From: Streptomyces sp. NBC_00162
GTDB taxonomy: Bacteria; Actinomycetota; Actinomycetes; Streptomycetales; Streptomycetaceae
Assembly (NCBI RefSeq): GCF_024611995.1
Contig: NZ_CP102509.1
Coordinates: forward strand, 3,224,001-3,288,000
Reading direction: 5' to 3'
Length of the DNA: 64,000 nucleotides
Of the stretch, positions 39,220 to 47,715 are shown in pieces; the first letter of the stretch is position 1; every line of letters begins with the position of its first letter. The notes beneath the pieces are model-generated. The model was given only the letters and a program-made list of their open reading frames with translations, ran no database searches and had not been told where the DNA came from. Made by a program: the position numbers and the translations under genes.

Positions 39220-41603
39220 CGGCGCTGCACCGCCCTGGCGAGCTTCTCTGTTTCCCGGACCAGGTCCATGGGCGCACCGGACGGGGCGGGAGCCTGGTGG
39301 GCCCCCGCGTTGCACCGCTCGATCAGGGTGCGCGCCCACGGCCCGTGGTCCTGGGCGACCGCGGCGAGCACATCGGCCGGTGCCATCCCGCTGTCGTAGA
39401 AGGCGAGCGCGGCCAACTCGGTGAGCTTGAACGTCCTGCCGATCCTCGCCTCGACCTCGTCGTGGCTGTGGCCGTCGGCGCGCAGCCGGCGCCGTGCGGG
39501 CTCCAGATAGGCCGCTTCCAGAGCTCCCCGGCACATCTGGGGCAGTACCCGGTCGGCAACGTCCTGCGGCACGTTGCGGTCACTGGCCACGGCCCGGGCC
39601 TCACCCAGCGCGAGGGAGACCGGGTCGTCGGTCCGGGTGACCCGTACGACGGAGTCGGTCTGGCGGGACACCTGCATGATCGTCGCGGGGACGCGCAGCT
39701 GACGGATGGCCTGCTGGAGGCGGGTGTCGTGGGTGAAGACGACCACCTGGCGGTGCCGGGAGTGGAGTTGGAGGACGCGGGCGAGTCCTTCGACCTTCTC
39801 CGGGTCCATGGACTGTACGGGGTCGTCGATCACCAGGAACCCGAAGGGGCTGTCGGGGTGCGTGGCCCGCGGGAGGAACAGCGAGAGGGCGAGCGAGTGC
39901 AGCTCGCCCTGGCTCATCACGCCGAAGGCGGGCGCGTCGATCGTGTCCACGGAGGCATCGAGCACCACCTTGCGCTGGTTGGCGGTGCCCGCGAGGCTGA
40001 TCGAGCCGAGCGAGACGCTGCTGCGTTCGCACAGCAGTTTCCAGATGGTCTGCGACTGGTCGGCGAAGGGCCGGAGCCGTTCCTCGCGCAGTTCGCCGGT
40101 GACCTTCTTCAGCCACGCCCGGCCGTCCTTGATCTGCTTGATGAGCGGCCGGGCCGCCTCCGCCTTCTCGGCGTCGCGCAGGCATTCGGCGAGGCGCAGG
40201 GCGAGCGGCTGCCACCGGCCGTCCTGCTCGGCGATCCGGTCCGCGGCCTCCTCGCTCAGCTGTCGGCACGCGTCGGCCAGCGTGGCCGCCACCCGCTCGA
40301 TCCGGTCCGCGAGTTCGCGCGGGTCGGCGACGTCCCGGCAAGCGGCCCACTCGTACCAGAGGGAGGCGAGCGGCGAAGCGTCGTCCTGGAGCCAGCCCGG
40401 AACCGGCTGCACCAGATCGCGTACGGCCCGCTCCGCGGCGGCCAGGCCCGCACGGGCGGTCTGCGCCTCGGCCGCCTCCCGCTGGAGCCGTTCGACCTGT
40501 TCCCGGGCGCGCAGGGCCCAGACCTCGTCGAGTCGGCTCCCGGCACCGCAGACGGGGCAGTCGGCGGACTGCGGGTGTCGGCGGTGGTGGTCCAGGGCCC
40601 GCTCCAGCAGTCCGATCAGCTGCCGGGCGTCCTCGGCTGTTCCGAAACGCGCGTCCTCGGCGACGGCGGCGGCTTCCCGGAGCCGGGCCACCGCGCCCGC
40701 GACCCCGCGCGGGTCGGGGCCTTCCAGGCCGACGAGGCGACGCAGGCGGGCGAGCTCGGCGCCGTCCGTTTCGACCTGGCCCTTGAGCAGCGCGCGTAAC
40801 CGGTCGAGGTCCGGGTGGCGGCCGCTCAGCGCCGCGACGGCCTCGGCGGCCCGCGGGTCGTCCGACTCCGACAGTTCGGCGATCACGGCTCGGATCAGGT
40901 CACCGGCCCCTGTGACGGTGTCGGTGAGCTTCTTCGCTCGGGCGCGGGCTTCGTTGTCGGCGTCGCTGAGCAGGTCCAGGCCGAGGATCTGCGCGAGCGC
41001 GTCGTGCAGGGCACTCATCCGCCCGTTGATCATCGCGCCCAGCTCGCTGTACGAGAGGAACGGCCGGTAGAGGGACAGGTCCTCGGCGTCGATGACCTCG
41101 CGGGGATCCTGTTCGGGCACCCCGGGCCGGTGAACGACCGTTCGGGAGTCGTCCAGGCCGTCCCCGTGCCAACTCCTGCGGACGGTCAGCGGATCGTTCT
41201 CGCCGTCGAGGCAGAGCTGCACCGACACCTGTGGAGCGGTGTGGTCGTGCAGGTTGCGCCAGCCCTGCTTCCAGATCTGAGTGCGGTCCTGCCAGCGGAA
41301 GTTCTCTCCGGTGAGCACCATTTCGGCGGCCTCGGCGAAGCTGGACTTCCCCGAGCCGTTGCGGCCCGCGACCACGGTGAGGCCGGGGCCGGGGGTGAGG
41401 TCCAGCGTTGCGGCCGGTCCGATGCCGCGCCAGCCGGCCGCCGAGATCGATCGCAGGTACACCGGCCCGGCCTGCCCTGCACTCCTGGCCCGTACCTCGG
41501 GCAGTAGCCCGGCCACGAGGTGCCGCACGGCGGGCGCCAGCGAGGAGGCGGCCAGGCGGCCGAGGACCAGGTCGCGGAGGGAGGGGTGGGGCTGGTCACT
41601 CAA
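39216..41603 (-). CDS. SMC/Rad50-like ATPase with zinc hook and a HEPN-like C-terminal motif
   Basis: 795 residues. The TTG at 41603 has AAGGAG six bases upstream. An N-terminal extension (1-50) is followed by the ATPase head: Walker A GRNGSGKS (80-87), a signature-like MSQGE (563-567), Walker B FLVIDDPVQSMD (589-600) and the switch His in FTHD (623-626). The arms (about 210-520) are short coiled coils around a CPVC hook (C349, C352), as in SbcC/Rad50 and RecF-like proteins. The tail (660-795) is helical and ends in ERCNAGAHQ, giving R763-x5-H769, the spacing seen in HEPN ribonucleases. It could be a nucleic-acid-sensing defence ATPase. The protein is not part of a recognised named system. 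Confidence 0.85.
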   Translation of the reverse strand: MSDQPHPSLRDLVLGRLAASSLAPAVRHLVAGLLPEVRARSAGQAGPVYLRSISAAGWRGIGPAATLDLTPGPGLTVVAGRNGSGKSSFAEAAEMVLTGENFRWQDRTQIWKQGWRNLHDHTAPQVSVQLCLDGENDPLTVRRSWHGDGLDDSRTVVHRPGVPEQDPREVIDAEDLSLYRPFLSYSELGAMINGRMSALHDALAQILGLDLLSDADNEARARAKKLTDTVTGAGDLIRAVIAELSESDDPRAAEAVAALSGRHPDLDRLRALLKGQVETDGAELARLRRLVGLEGPDPRGVAGAVARLREAAAVAEDARFGTAEDARQLIGLLERALDHHRRHPQSADCPVCGAGSRLDEVWALRAREQVERLQREAAEAQTARAGLAAAERAVRDLVQPVPGWLQDDASPLASLWYEWAACRDVADPRELADRIERVAATLADACRQLSEEAADRIAEQDGRWQPLALRLAECLRDAEKAEAARPLIKQIKDGRAWLKKVTGELREERLRPFADQSQTIWKLLCERSSVSLGSISLAGTANQRKVVLDASVDTIDAPAFGVMSQGELHSLALSLFLPRATHPDSPFGFLVIDDPVQSMDPEKVEGLARVLQLHSRHRQVVVFTHDTRLQQAIRQLRVPATIMQVSRQTDSVVRVTRTDDPVSLALGEARAVASDRNVPQDVADRVLPQMCRGALEAAYLEPARRRLRADGHSHDEVEARIGRTFKLTELAALAFYDSGMAPADVLAAVAQDHGPWARTLIERCNAGAHQAPAPSGAPMDLVRETEKLARAVQRR

Positions 41604-41905
41604 GGCGGCTCCTTGCGGTGGCACGGGGGCGGCGCTGATCGAGCTGTTCGCCCATGTTGCCCGAGTCCACCGCCGCCAGGAGGCGGAACCGTCGAGCGGG
41701 ATCTCGGCTCCCACGGCTCGGCTCCCACGGCTCGGCTCCGTCGGGCGGTTCCGGTGGTCTGTACGAGGGGGGTGGGGCGGGGTCTGTGGTTTTTGGGGGG
41801 TGGGTAGGGATGGGGGGCGTGCGTAGGGTGGTCGGTAAGGCCGCATAGTGCCGTTGACCTGGTGCTTTGTGGCGAGTGGAGCTCGCATGAGGATGGGGCG
41901 GCGCG
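41604..41905. other. Divergent intergenic region with a 14-bp tandem repeat
   Basis: 302 bases between the ATPase gene and xdhC. It holds CTCGGCTCCCACGG repeated at 41703-41716 and 41717-41730, with a partial third unit to 41740, then a G/T-rich stretch (41765-41840). Promoters of both divergent genes must lie here, but none could be assigned. Confidence 0.5.
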
Positions 41906-42889
41906 ATGCGTGAGCTGGTGGAGACGGCGCGGCAGTGGGTGGCCGAGGGGCGCGCGGGGTATCTGGCGCGGCCCGTGACCGAGCAGGGGTTCGGGCCGCG
42001 GGATCCGGCCGGGGCGGTGCTCGTCGATGCGCGGGGGGAGTGTGTCGGCGCCCTGTACCGGGGGGTCTTTGATGCCGAGCTCGTCGCCGAGGCCGGGGCG
42101 ATGGGGGCCGGGGACACCGCGCGGGTGTGCGAGGTGTCCGTGCGCGGGGCCGAGGCCGTGGAGGCGAAGCTGACCTGTGGCGGGCAGGCCGAGGTGCTGC
42201 TCCAGCCGCTGGCGGCGATCCCGGCCGAGTGGTGGGAGCTGCTCGGTGAGGGGGTCGGGGTGGCGTTGGTGACCCGGCTGAACGAGGGCGCCGATCAGGC
42301 CGTCAGTGCGGTCGTACGGGCCGGCGACGTGCCGCGTGATGATGCCGGGCGGCGGGCCGGGGAACTGCTGGGGACGCGGCGGGCCGGGCGGGACGCGTTG
42401 TACGGGGAGTCCGGGCTGGTGCTGGTGGAGGCGTACCCGTCGGCTCCGTACGTGGTGATCGGCGGGGGCGGTGAGCTCGCCGAGATCATCGAGCGGCAGG
42501 CGCTGCTGCTGGGCTGGGAGGCCGTGCTGGTCGACGGTGCGGAGGAGGCCGGGAAGGTGATCCAGGCGCGGCGGGACGCCGCGTGCCTGGTCATGCTGAG
42601 TCACGACGAGGCGTTCGACGTGCCGACGCTGCGGTTCGCGCTCGCCCAGGGGGTCCCGTACGTCGGTGCGCTGGGCTCGCGCAAGACGACCGCACGGCGG
42701 CGGGAAGGGCTGATCGCCGCCGGGGTGAGCGAGGCCCAACTGGCCCGGGTGCACGGGCCGATCGGCCTGGACCTCGGCGCGCGGACCCCGGCGGAGACCG
42801 CGCTGGCCATCTGCGCCGAGATCCTGGGGGTGCTGGGCGGACGCGAGCTCGACACCCTGCGGGATACGGACGGGCCCATCAACTCCTGA
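41906..42889 (+). CDS. XdhC/CoxI family molybdenum-cofactor insertion protein
   Basis: 327 residues. XdhC proteins bind molybdenum cofactor and deliver a sulfurated form to xanthine dehydrogenase-like enzymes. An N-terminal XdhC domain (about 1-140) includes ELVETARQWVAEG and GAVLVDARGE. A C-terminal Rossmann domain (about 175-320) has YVVIGGGGELAEI and PYVGALGSRKTTARR. The ATG at 41906 has an AGGATGGGG site. No xanthine dehydrogenase genes lie near it, so the partner must be elsewhere. A CoxI variant acting in another molybdoenzyme is possible. Confidence 0.88.
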   Translation: MRELVETARQWVAEGRAGYLARPVTEQGFGPRDPAGAVLVDARGECVGALYRGVFDAELVAEAGAMGAGDTARVCEVSVRGAEAVEAKLTCGGQAEVLLQPLAAIPAEWWELLGEGVGVALVTRLNEGADQAVSAVVRAGDVPRDDAGRRAGELLGTRRAGRDALYGESGLVLVEAYPSAPYVVIGGGGELAEIIERQALLLGWEAVLVDGAEEAGKVIQARRDAACLVMLSHDEAFDVPTLRFALAQGVPYVGALGSRKTTARRREGLIAAGVSEAQLARVHGPIGLDLGARTPAETALAICAEILGVLGGRELDTLRDTDGPINS

Positions 42890-42925
42890 CCGCTGGTTGG
42901 TCCCGACCGATCGGCCTGCGCCTGA

Positions 42926-43252
42926 TCAGCCGTCGCCGAGGGCCCGCTTGAGCTGTGCCTTGTTCATGTCCGAGCGGCCGTGGACGTTGCGGCGCCGGGC
43001 CTCCGCGTAGAGCTGGTCGTACGTGGGGCCCTGCGCGCCGGAGTGGGAGTGCAGGCCCCCGCGGCGGGACGAGGACATGTCCTGCAGGGACTCCTTGCTG
43101 GCCGTCTTGGACTCCCCCGCCCGGGCGCGTTCCTTGTTGACCGTCCGGGCGGCGATCTCCTCGGCCTTGCCCTTCGGCTCGCCGCGCTGCTCCAGGCCCT
43201 CCTTGATGTGCTCGTACTGGCGTTCGTGCTTGGGGGAAGATCCGCGGGGCAT
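42926..43252 (-). CDS. Small charged protein of the plasmid-stabilisation/Rho_N-like type
   Basis: 108 residues. The ATG at 43252 is preceded by AAGGAGG. The protein is highly charged, beginning MPRGSSPKHERQYEHIKEGL and containing KGKAEEIAARTVNKERARAG. The last 40 residues (TYDQLYAEARRRNVHGRSDMNK) look like a small Rho_N/SAP-type helical motif, which binds nucleic acids. From memory such proteins are labelled plasmid stabilisation protein in Streptomyces. The true function is unknown. Confidence 0.75.
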   Translation of the reverse strand: MPRGSSPKHERQYEHIKEGLEQRGEPKGKAEEIAARTVNKERARAGESKTASKESLQDMSSSRRGGLHSHSGAQGPTYDQLYAEARRRNVHGRSDMNKAQLKRALGDG

Positions 43253-43370
43253 GACCGGCCTCCTTCTCGGTTGCGGCTCGATTCGGGTGCCCCTGGCGCG
43301 TACCCCGGATGGCGCAAGGTATCCCGGCCAGAACAGCGCATATCGCCCTGAAGTGCGGGAAAATGGTTCC

Positions 43371-43766
43371 ATGGACATGATCCTGAGCGTGGACTCGACC
43401 TTGACCGACATCGCATGGTTCCTGGTCGTCGGGATTGTCGTCGCCGGCTTCCTCCTCGGCGGCTTCAAGCTGGGTCAGCGGGTCCGGGCGAAGGAACCCC
43501 CGCCGCCCACCGCCGAGAGCCAGCCCCACCTGCCGAACGGCGGGGCCGTCTACGAGGTCCGCGAGGAGCGGGACCCCGTGGAGATTCCCGAGGGCGGCCT
43601 CCGGCCGCACGAGATGCAGGGCTACGGAAACTTCGGCTCCACCGCCTCCGCGCATCCCGACGACGTCCGCAAGCGGCGCGAGTCCGGTCACCAGCACGTG
43701 GAGGGACCGGGTCCGCATCCACAGCCAGGGGCTCCCCCGGACGCGGGGCGAGGCGCACACAGCTGA
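43371..43766 (+). CDS. Small single-pass membrane protein, DUF6479-like
   Basis: 131 residues. The ATG at 43371 is used; an ATG at 43377 is possible, and neither has a strong ribosome site. One transmembrane helix (about 13-35, DIAWFLVVGIVVAGFLLGGF) is followed by a polar, Pro/Glu-rich cytoplasmic tail with the segment GLRPHEMQGYGNFGS. The last codons contain a partial copy of the interspersed repeat. It is divergent from the small charged protein gene. The function is unknown. Confidence 0.7.
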   Translation: MDMILSVDSTLTDIAWFLVVGIVVAGFLLGGFKLGQRVRAKEPPPPTAESQPHLPNGGAVYEVREERDPVEIPEGGLRPHEMQGYGNFGSTASAHPDDVRKRRESGHQHVEGPGPHPQPGAPPDAGRGAHS

Positions 43767-43783
43767 CACGCCGGCCCGACTCC

Positions 43784-43811
43784 CTCTGGCGTCTGACCTC
43801 TGGCGTCTGAC
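43784..43811. repeat. 14-bp tandem duplication
   Basis: CTCTGGCGTCTGAC occurs twice in tandem (43784-43797 and 43798-43811), and a third partial unit runs into the adjoining hairpin. It lies in the 70 bases between two convergent genes and is probably neutral. Confidence 0.6.
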
Positions 43812-43843
43812 CTCTGACCCGCGCCTCCCGCGCGGGTCAGAGG
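43811..43843. terminator. Bidirectional terminator before the DNA ligase stop
   Basis: CCTCTGACCCGCG (43811-43823) and CGCGGGTCAGAGG (43831-43843), a perfect 13-bp stem with a seven-base loop. The ligase stop codon (43837-43839) is inside the right arm. It can end both the DUF6479-like gene and the ligase gene. Confidence 0.75.
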
Positions 43844-44724
43844 TCTGTCCGCAGCCGCAGCACCTCCGGCGGCGGGTGCCGGGCCGAGGCGTGCCGGACC
43901 TCCGCCGTCAGCGGCGGGTCGAGCGGCCGGAAGGGCACCTCGCCGAGCCCGATCGCCGTGACGGTCGCCCCGGCCGGAGCCACCGCCGCGCGGGAGGCCA
44001 CGGCCTGCGCCACCTCCGCGCGCAGGGCCGCCGTCAGAGGGCTCGACACCAGCGGGGTCTCGTCCCCGACCGGCAGGACCAGCACCAGGGCGAGCGGGCG
44101 GCGCGGGGTGCCGGTGTAGCCGACCACCGCCGCGTCGCGGACGTCCGTGTGCCGCAGCTTCTGCCAGCCGCGCCGGCCTGCCGGGTAGGTCTGGTCCAGC
44201 CGTTTGACGACCAGGCCCTCGATGCCGCTGGCGGGCAGGGTCTCGTACCAGGTGGCCGCCAGCTCCGGGTCGGTGGTCATCGGCACCGGCTGCAGCGGCG
44301 GCCCGAGCGGCAGCAGGAGGTCCACCAGGAGGGCCCGGCGGCGCTCGTACGCGCGCCCGCGCAGGTCCAGCCCGGCCAGTTCCAGCACGTCGAAGGCGGC
44401 GTACGAGGCCGGCAGCGTCTGCGCCAGTACGGCGGCCCGCGCGGCCGTGGCCGCCGCCCGGCGCTGCACCAGCGCGAAGTCCGTCCGGCCCGCGTGCCAG
44501 ACCACCACCTCCCCGTCGAGGACGGTCCCGGCGGGCAACTGCCGTGCGGCCACCTCCAGATCGGGGAAGGCGCTGGTCACGATCCGGCCGGAACGCGCCT
44601 GGAGCACGACGTCGGCGTCCGAGCGCACGATGACCAGGCGGTGGCCGTCGAACTTCGGCTCGTACGCCAGGCCCGCGCCGCGCGGAAGGGTCCGTACGGC
44701 GGTGGCCAGCGCGACCCGGATCAC
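43837..44724 (-). CDS. ATP-dependent DNA ligase, NHEJ type
   Basis: 295 residues, a minimal nucleotidyltransferase plus OB-fold ligase equal to the ligase domain of LigD. The nucleophile K24 lies in motif I EPKFDGHR. Motif III reads YAAFDVLEL, motif IV EGLVVKR and motif V WQKLR. The ATG at 44724 overlaps the stop of the polymerase gene by four bases. With ku and the polymerase gene it forms a split LigD system for joining double-strand breaks. There is no nuclease domain. Confidence 0.9.
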   Translation of the reverse strand: MIRVALATAVRTLPRGAGLAYEPKFDGHRLVIVRSDADVVLQARSGRIVTSAFPDLEVAARQLPAGTVLDGEVVVWHAGRTDFALVQRRAAATAARAAVLAQTLPASYAAFDVLELAGLDLRGRAYERRRALLVDLLLPLGPPLQPVPMTTDPELAATWYETLPASGIEGLVVKRLDQTYPAGRRGWQKLRHTDVRDAAVVGYTGTPRRPLALVLVLPVGDETPLVSSPLTAALRAEVAQAVASRAAVAPAGATVTAIGLGEVPFRPLDPPLTAEVRHASARHPPPEVLRLRTDL

Positions 44725-45626
44725 GGCCGGGCTCCTCGCGTCCCCGGCAGCCGGCCGGCCCGGTCGAGGTTGACCAGGGGGCCGAAGAGGTCCCCGTCGC
44801 GCTCCAGCCGCAGCGGGACGTCGTCGGCGAGGAAGACCAGGTCGTCAGGGCGCCGGCAGGCCTCGACCTCCTCCCAGGACACCGGTGTGGACACGGTCGG
44901 CCGGGCCCGCGCGCGCAGCGTGTAGGGCGCGGCGGTGGTCTTGGCGGCGGCGTTCTGGCTGTGGTCGACGAAGACCTTGCCGGGGCGCAGCGCCTTGGCC
45001 ATGCGGTGGACGACCAGGTCCGGCAGCTCGCGCTCGGCCTCCTGGGCGAGCAGCTTCGCGTACGCCGACACCTGCTCGGAGGGGGTCGGCTCCAGGGGCA
45101 CGGCCAGGTGCATGCCCTTGGAGCCGGAGGTCTTGGCGTACGCGTGCAGGCCGTCGGCCGCGAGCCGGTCGCGCAGCCAGAGCGCGGCGGCGCAGCACTC
45201 GACGACGGAGGCGGGCGCGCCGGGGTCGAGGTCGAGGACCATCCGGTCGGCGATGGCCGGGCTCCCGGCGGTCCACTGGGGGGTGTGGAACTCGACGACG
45301 AGGTTGGCGGACCACATGAGGGTGGCCATGTCGGCGACGACCACCTGTTCGGCGGAGAGGTCCTCGGAGCGGGGCACGGGGGTGGTCTTCACCCAGTCGG
45401 GGGTGCCGGGCGGCGGGTTCTTGGTGAAGAAGAGCTGGCCGTCCGGGCCGTCGGGATAGCGCAGGAAGGACACCGGCCGGTTGTGGATGTGCGGGAGGAG
45501 GGATCCCGCGACGAGGGCGTAGTAGTGCAGCACCTCGCCCTTGGTGAAGCCGGTCTCGGGGTAGAGCACCTTGTCGAGATTGCTGAGCGCGATGCGACGG
45601 CCCTCCACCAATGTGATCGGCGTCAT
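44721..45626 (-). CDS. ligD: LigD-type NHEJ polymerase/primase
   Basis: 301 residues, an archaeo-eukaryotic primase-like polymerase that fills ends during NHEJ, preferring ribonucleotides. The metal-binding pair D132/D134 lies in MVLDLDPG. Other conserved parts are SNLDKVLYPETGFTKGEVL, SFLRYPDG, VKTTPVPR, KTSGSKGMHLAVP and ending elements around RARARPTVSTPVSWEE. There is no fused ligase or nuclease domain, so only the polymerase part of LigD is here. The ATG at 45626 is 31 bases from the divergent ku start, and the gene overlaps the ligase gene. Confidence 0.9.
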   Translation of the reverse strand: MTPITLVEGRRIALSNLDKVLYPETGFTKGEVLHYYALVAGSLLPHIHNRPVSFLRYPDGPDGQLFFTKNPPPGTPDWVKTTPVPRSEDLSAEQVVVADMATLMWSANLVVEFHTPQWTAGSPAIADRMVLDLDPGAPASVVECCAAALWLRDRLAADGLHAYAKTSGSKGMHLAVPLEPTPSEQVSAYAKLLAQEAERELPDLVVHRMAKALRPGKVFVDHSQNAAAKTTAAPYTLRARARPTVSTPVSWEEVEACRRPDDLVFLADDVPLRLERDGDLFGPLVNLDRAGRLPGTRGARP

Positions 45627-45657
45627 ACGATGAGACTGCCACGAAACAGGAGGAACC

Positions 45658-46716
45658 GTGCGATCCATTTGGAACGGGGCGATCTCCTTCGGCTTGGTCA
45701 GCATCCCGATCAAGCTCGTGAACGCCACCGAGAGCCACTCGATCTCCTTCCGTCAGATCCACCTCACTGACGGCGGGCGGATCCGCTACCGCAAGGTGTG
45801 CGAGCTGGACGCCGAGGAGGTGCCGACCGCTGAGATCGGGAAGGGGTACGAGGAGGGGGACGGGTCGATCATCCCGATCACCGACGAGGACCTGGCGCAG
45901 CTGCCGATCGCGACCGCCAGGACGATCGAGATCATGTCGTTCGTACCGGCGGACGAGATCGATCCGCTGCAGATGGACGCGGCGTACTACCTAGCGGCGA
46001 ACGGGGCGACGGCGGCGAAGCCCTACACCCTGTTGCGGGAGGCGCTGAAGCGGAGCCGGAAGGTCGCGATCGCCAAGTACGCGCTGCGGGGGCGGGAGCG
46101 GCTGGGCATGCTGCGGGTCGTGGACGACGTGATCGCCATGCACGGGCTGTTGTGGCCGGACGAGATCCGGGCGCCGGAGGGGGTGGCGCCGGATGCGGAC
46201 GTGACGGTACGGGAGGCCGAACTCGACCTGGCGGACGCGCTGATGGCGACGTTGGGCGAGGTGGAGCTGTCTTCGCTGCACGACGACTACCGGGAGGCAG
46301 TGGAGGCGATGATCGCGGCGAAGGCGGGCGGGGCGTTCGAGCCGACCGAGGCCGTCGTGGAGCCAGCCGGGGGTCAGGTGATCGACCTGATGGCGGCGCT
46401 GGAGAAGAGCGTGAAGGCGGCCAAGGCTTCTCGGGGGGAGGCGGGTTCCGCGGGCGGGGCGGAGGGCTCGGCCGAGGCCGAGGTCACGCCGATTCGGGGG
46501 CGGCGGAAGTCGGCGGCTGCGGCTGCGCCGAAGGCGGTGGGTGGGAAGAAGTCGACGGCGAAGTCGGCCGCGGGCAAGAAGACTGCGTCGGGTGCGGCGA
46601 AGAAGGCCGCGGCGTCCAAGTCGACGGCGAAGTCGGCCAAGTCGGCTGCCGCGGCCAAGAAGACGGCCGGCGCCGCGAAGAAGGCGGCGCCTGCGCGGAA
46701 GCGGACCTCGGCCTGA
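45658..46716 (+). CDS. ku: Ku DNA end-binding protein with a Lys/Ala-rich tail
   Basis: 352 residues. Ku homodimers ring broken DNA ends and recruit LigD. The Ku core (about 1-255) starts RSIWNGAISFGLVSIPIKL and includes RYRKVCELDAEEV and DPLQMDAAYYL. The C-terminal 90 residues are a Lys/Ala/Ser-rich tail with repeated AKKAA/KSTAKSA units, like the eukaryotic histone H1 tail. In other bacteria such tails bind DNA and let Ku slide inward. The GTG at 45658 has AGGAGG eight bases before it. It is divergent from the polymerase gene. Confidence 0.95.
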   Translation: MRSIWNGAISFGLVSIPIKLVNATESHSISFRQIHLTDGGRIRYRKVCELDAEEVPTAEIGKGYEEGDGSIIPITDEDLAQLPIATARTIEIMSFVPADEIDPLQMDAAYYLAANGATAAKPYTLLREALKRSRKVAIAKYALRGRERLGMLRVVDDVIAMHGLLWPDEIRAPEGVAPDADVTVREAELDLADALMATLGEVELSSLHDDYREAVEAMIAAKAGGAFEPTEAVVEPAGGQVIDLMAALEKSVKAAKASRGEAGSAGGAEGSAEAEVTPIRGRRKSAAAAAPKAVGGKKSTAKSAAGKKTASGAAKKAAASKSTAKSAKSAAAAKKTAGAAKKAAPARKRTSA

Positions 46717-46796
46717 GGCCAGGGTGGCGGGGGCCTGCGGCGCTGTCCCCTACCCGCCCCGTCCCGAAACTGGGGCTCCACCCCAGACCCCGCGTC

Positions 46797-47654
46797 TCAA
46801 ACTCCCCCAGACTCCGTCCGGGGGGACCCCCAGGCGGGGCTGGATCTGCCGGCGTTGGGGCCCAGCCATGTTCTCGTGTCGCGGGCCAGGGTGAACAGGG
46901 TTTCGATGTCCGGGGGTTTGAGGGCCGTGGGGGAGGACGTGAGGTCTGTCGTGGCCGTGGGGGGTTGGAGTACGCGGATGTCGCGGAGGGTGGGGGCCAC
47001 CTCGACGCGGGAGGCGTCGACCACGGCCAGAGCCGGGGTGACCTGGGCCGTCAGGGCACGGGTGGCGCGGGCTGCCGCGCGGCGGGTCCAGCGCGGGTCC
47101 GGGCGGGGCTCGGCGCGGCCGACCGCGAGCAGGAGATCGCCGGCCACCGCGCGCTGGCGGCGGCCCGGGACGGTGCGGACGCAGAAGATCCCGGCCGGGC
47201 CGATGAGCAGGTGGTCGATGCGTCCCATTCCCGGGACCGGGACGCAGTGCAGGATCCGCCAGCCGTCCGCCTCCAGGGCGTCGAAGGTGTCCCCCATGCG
47301 CTGCTGGGCCAGCAGGTCCTGACGCAGCCGGTGCCGCGCCCGGGTGCCCGCCGGGCCGTGTTCCAGCTCCCCCAGCAGGGTCTCGCCGGGGCGGTTCGGG
47401 GCCAGGTCCGCGTCCGGCGGGAGGGCGAGGCCCGCCAGGTCGGCCGCCGTGGGGACGGGAGGCGGACCGATCGTCACCGTTCCGCTCAGGTAGGGCCGTA
47501 ACACCGCGAGGATCGCCTCGCGCTGGTCGTCCGCGAGGATGCTGATCCGGTTCGCCTGCCGGTCGTACCAGGCCACCGCCCGCCCGTCGGGCAGATTGAC
47601 ATACAACCGGCCCCGGCCCGGCCGGCCGCCCGGCAGCACTCTGAGTCCCTTCAT
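46797..47654 (-). CDS. NERD-domain (nuclease-related) protein
   Basis: 285 residues. The N-terminus MKGLRVLPGGRPGRGRLYVN is followed by a NERD-like core (about 105-215) with WRILHCVPVPGMGRIDHLLIGPAGIFCVRT: the Asp in GRIDHLLI and the following strand match the restriction-like fold, although the last catalytic Lys is less clear. It may bind or cut nucleic acids. The end of the reading frame lies in the interspersed repeat, giving a C-terminus SPRTESGGV that is probably not functional. It is convergent with ku and may be part of the DNA-repair neighbourhood. Confidence 0.75.
   Translation of the reverse strand: MKGLRVLPGGRPGRGRLYVNLPDGRAVAWYDRQANRISILADDQREAILAVLRPYLSGTVTIGPPPVPTAADLAGLALPPDADLAPNRPGETLLGELEHGPAGTRARHRLRQDLLAQQRMGDTFDALEADGWRILHCVPVPGMGRIDHLLIGPAGIFCVRTVPGRRQRAVAGDLLLAVGRAEPRPDPRWTRRAAARATRALTAQVTPALAVVDASRVEVAPTLRDIRVLQPPTATTDLTSSPTALKPPDIETLFTLARDTRTWLGPNAGRSSPAWGSPRTESGGV
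46804..46832. repeat. Interspersed hairpin repeat, copy 2
   Basis: Identical to 2948-2976 except for one base (28 of 29). Like that copy it lies in the final codons of a minus-strand gene, here the NERD gene, but is read in a different frame. Confidence 0.7.
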
Positions 47655-47715
47655 GGGCCCTCACCCCCCGCCGTCCATGGGAACAGCCGGGGCGCCGCAC
47701 GGCAATCCCCCGGCT

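Noticed and set aside
43784..43811. CRISPR array or regulatory repeats
   Set aside because: Only two tandem 14-bp units without spacers; the tandem repeat at 41703-41740 is similar. No array-like structure was found in the window.
45658..46716. Frameshift in Ku causing the long basic tail
   Set aside because: The Lys/Ala tail stays in frame from the Ku core with good codon use and ends in one stop; basic tails are known in bacterial Ku.
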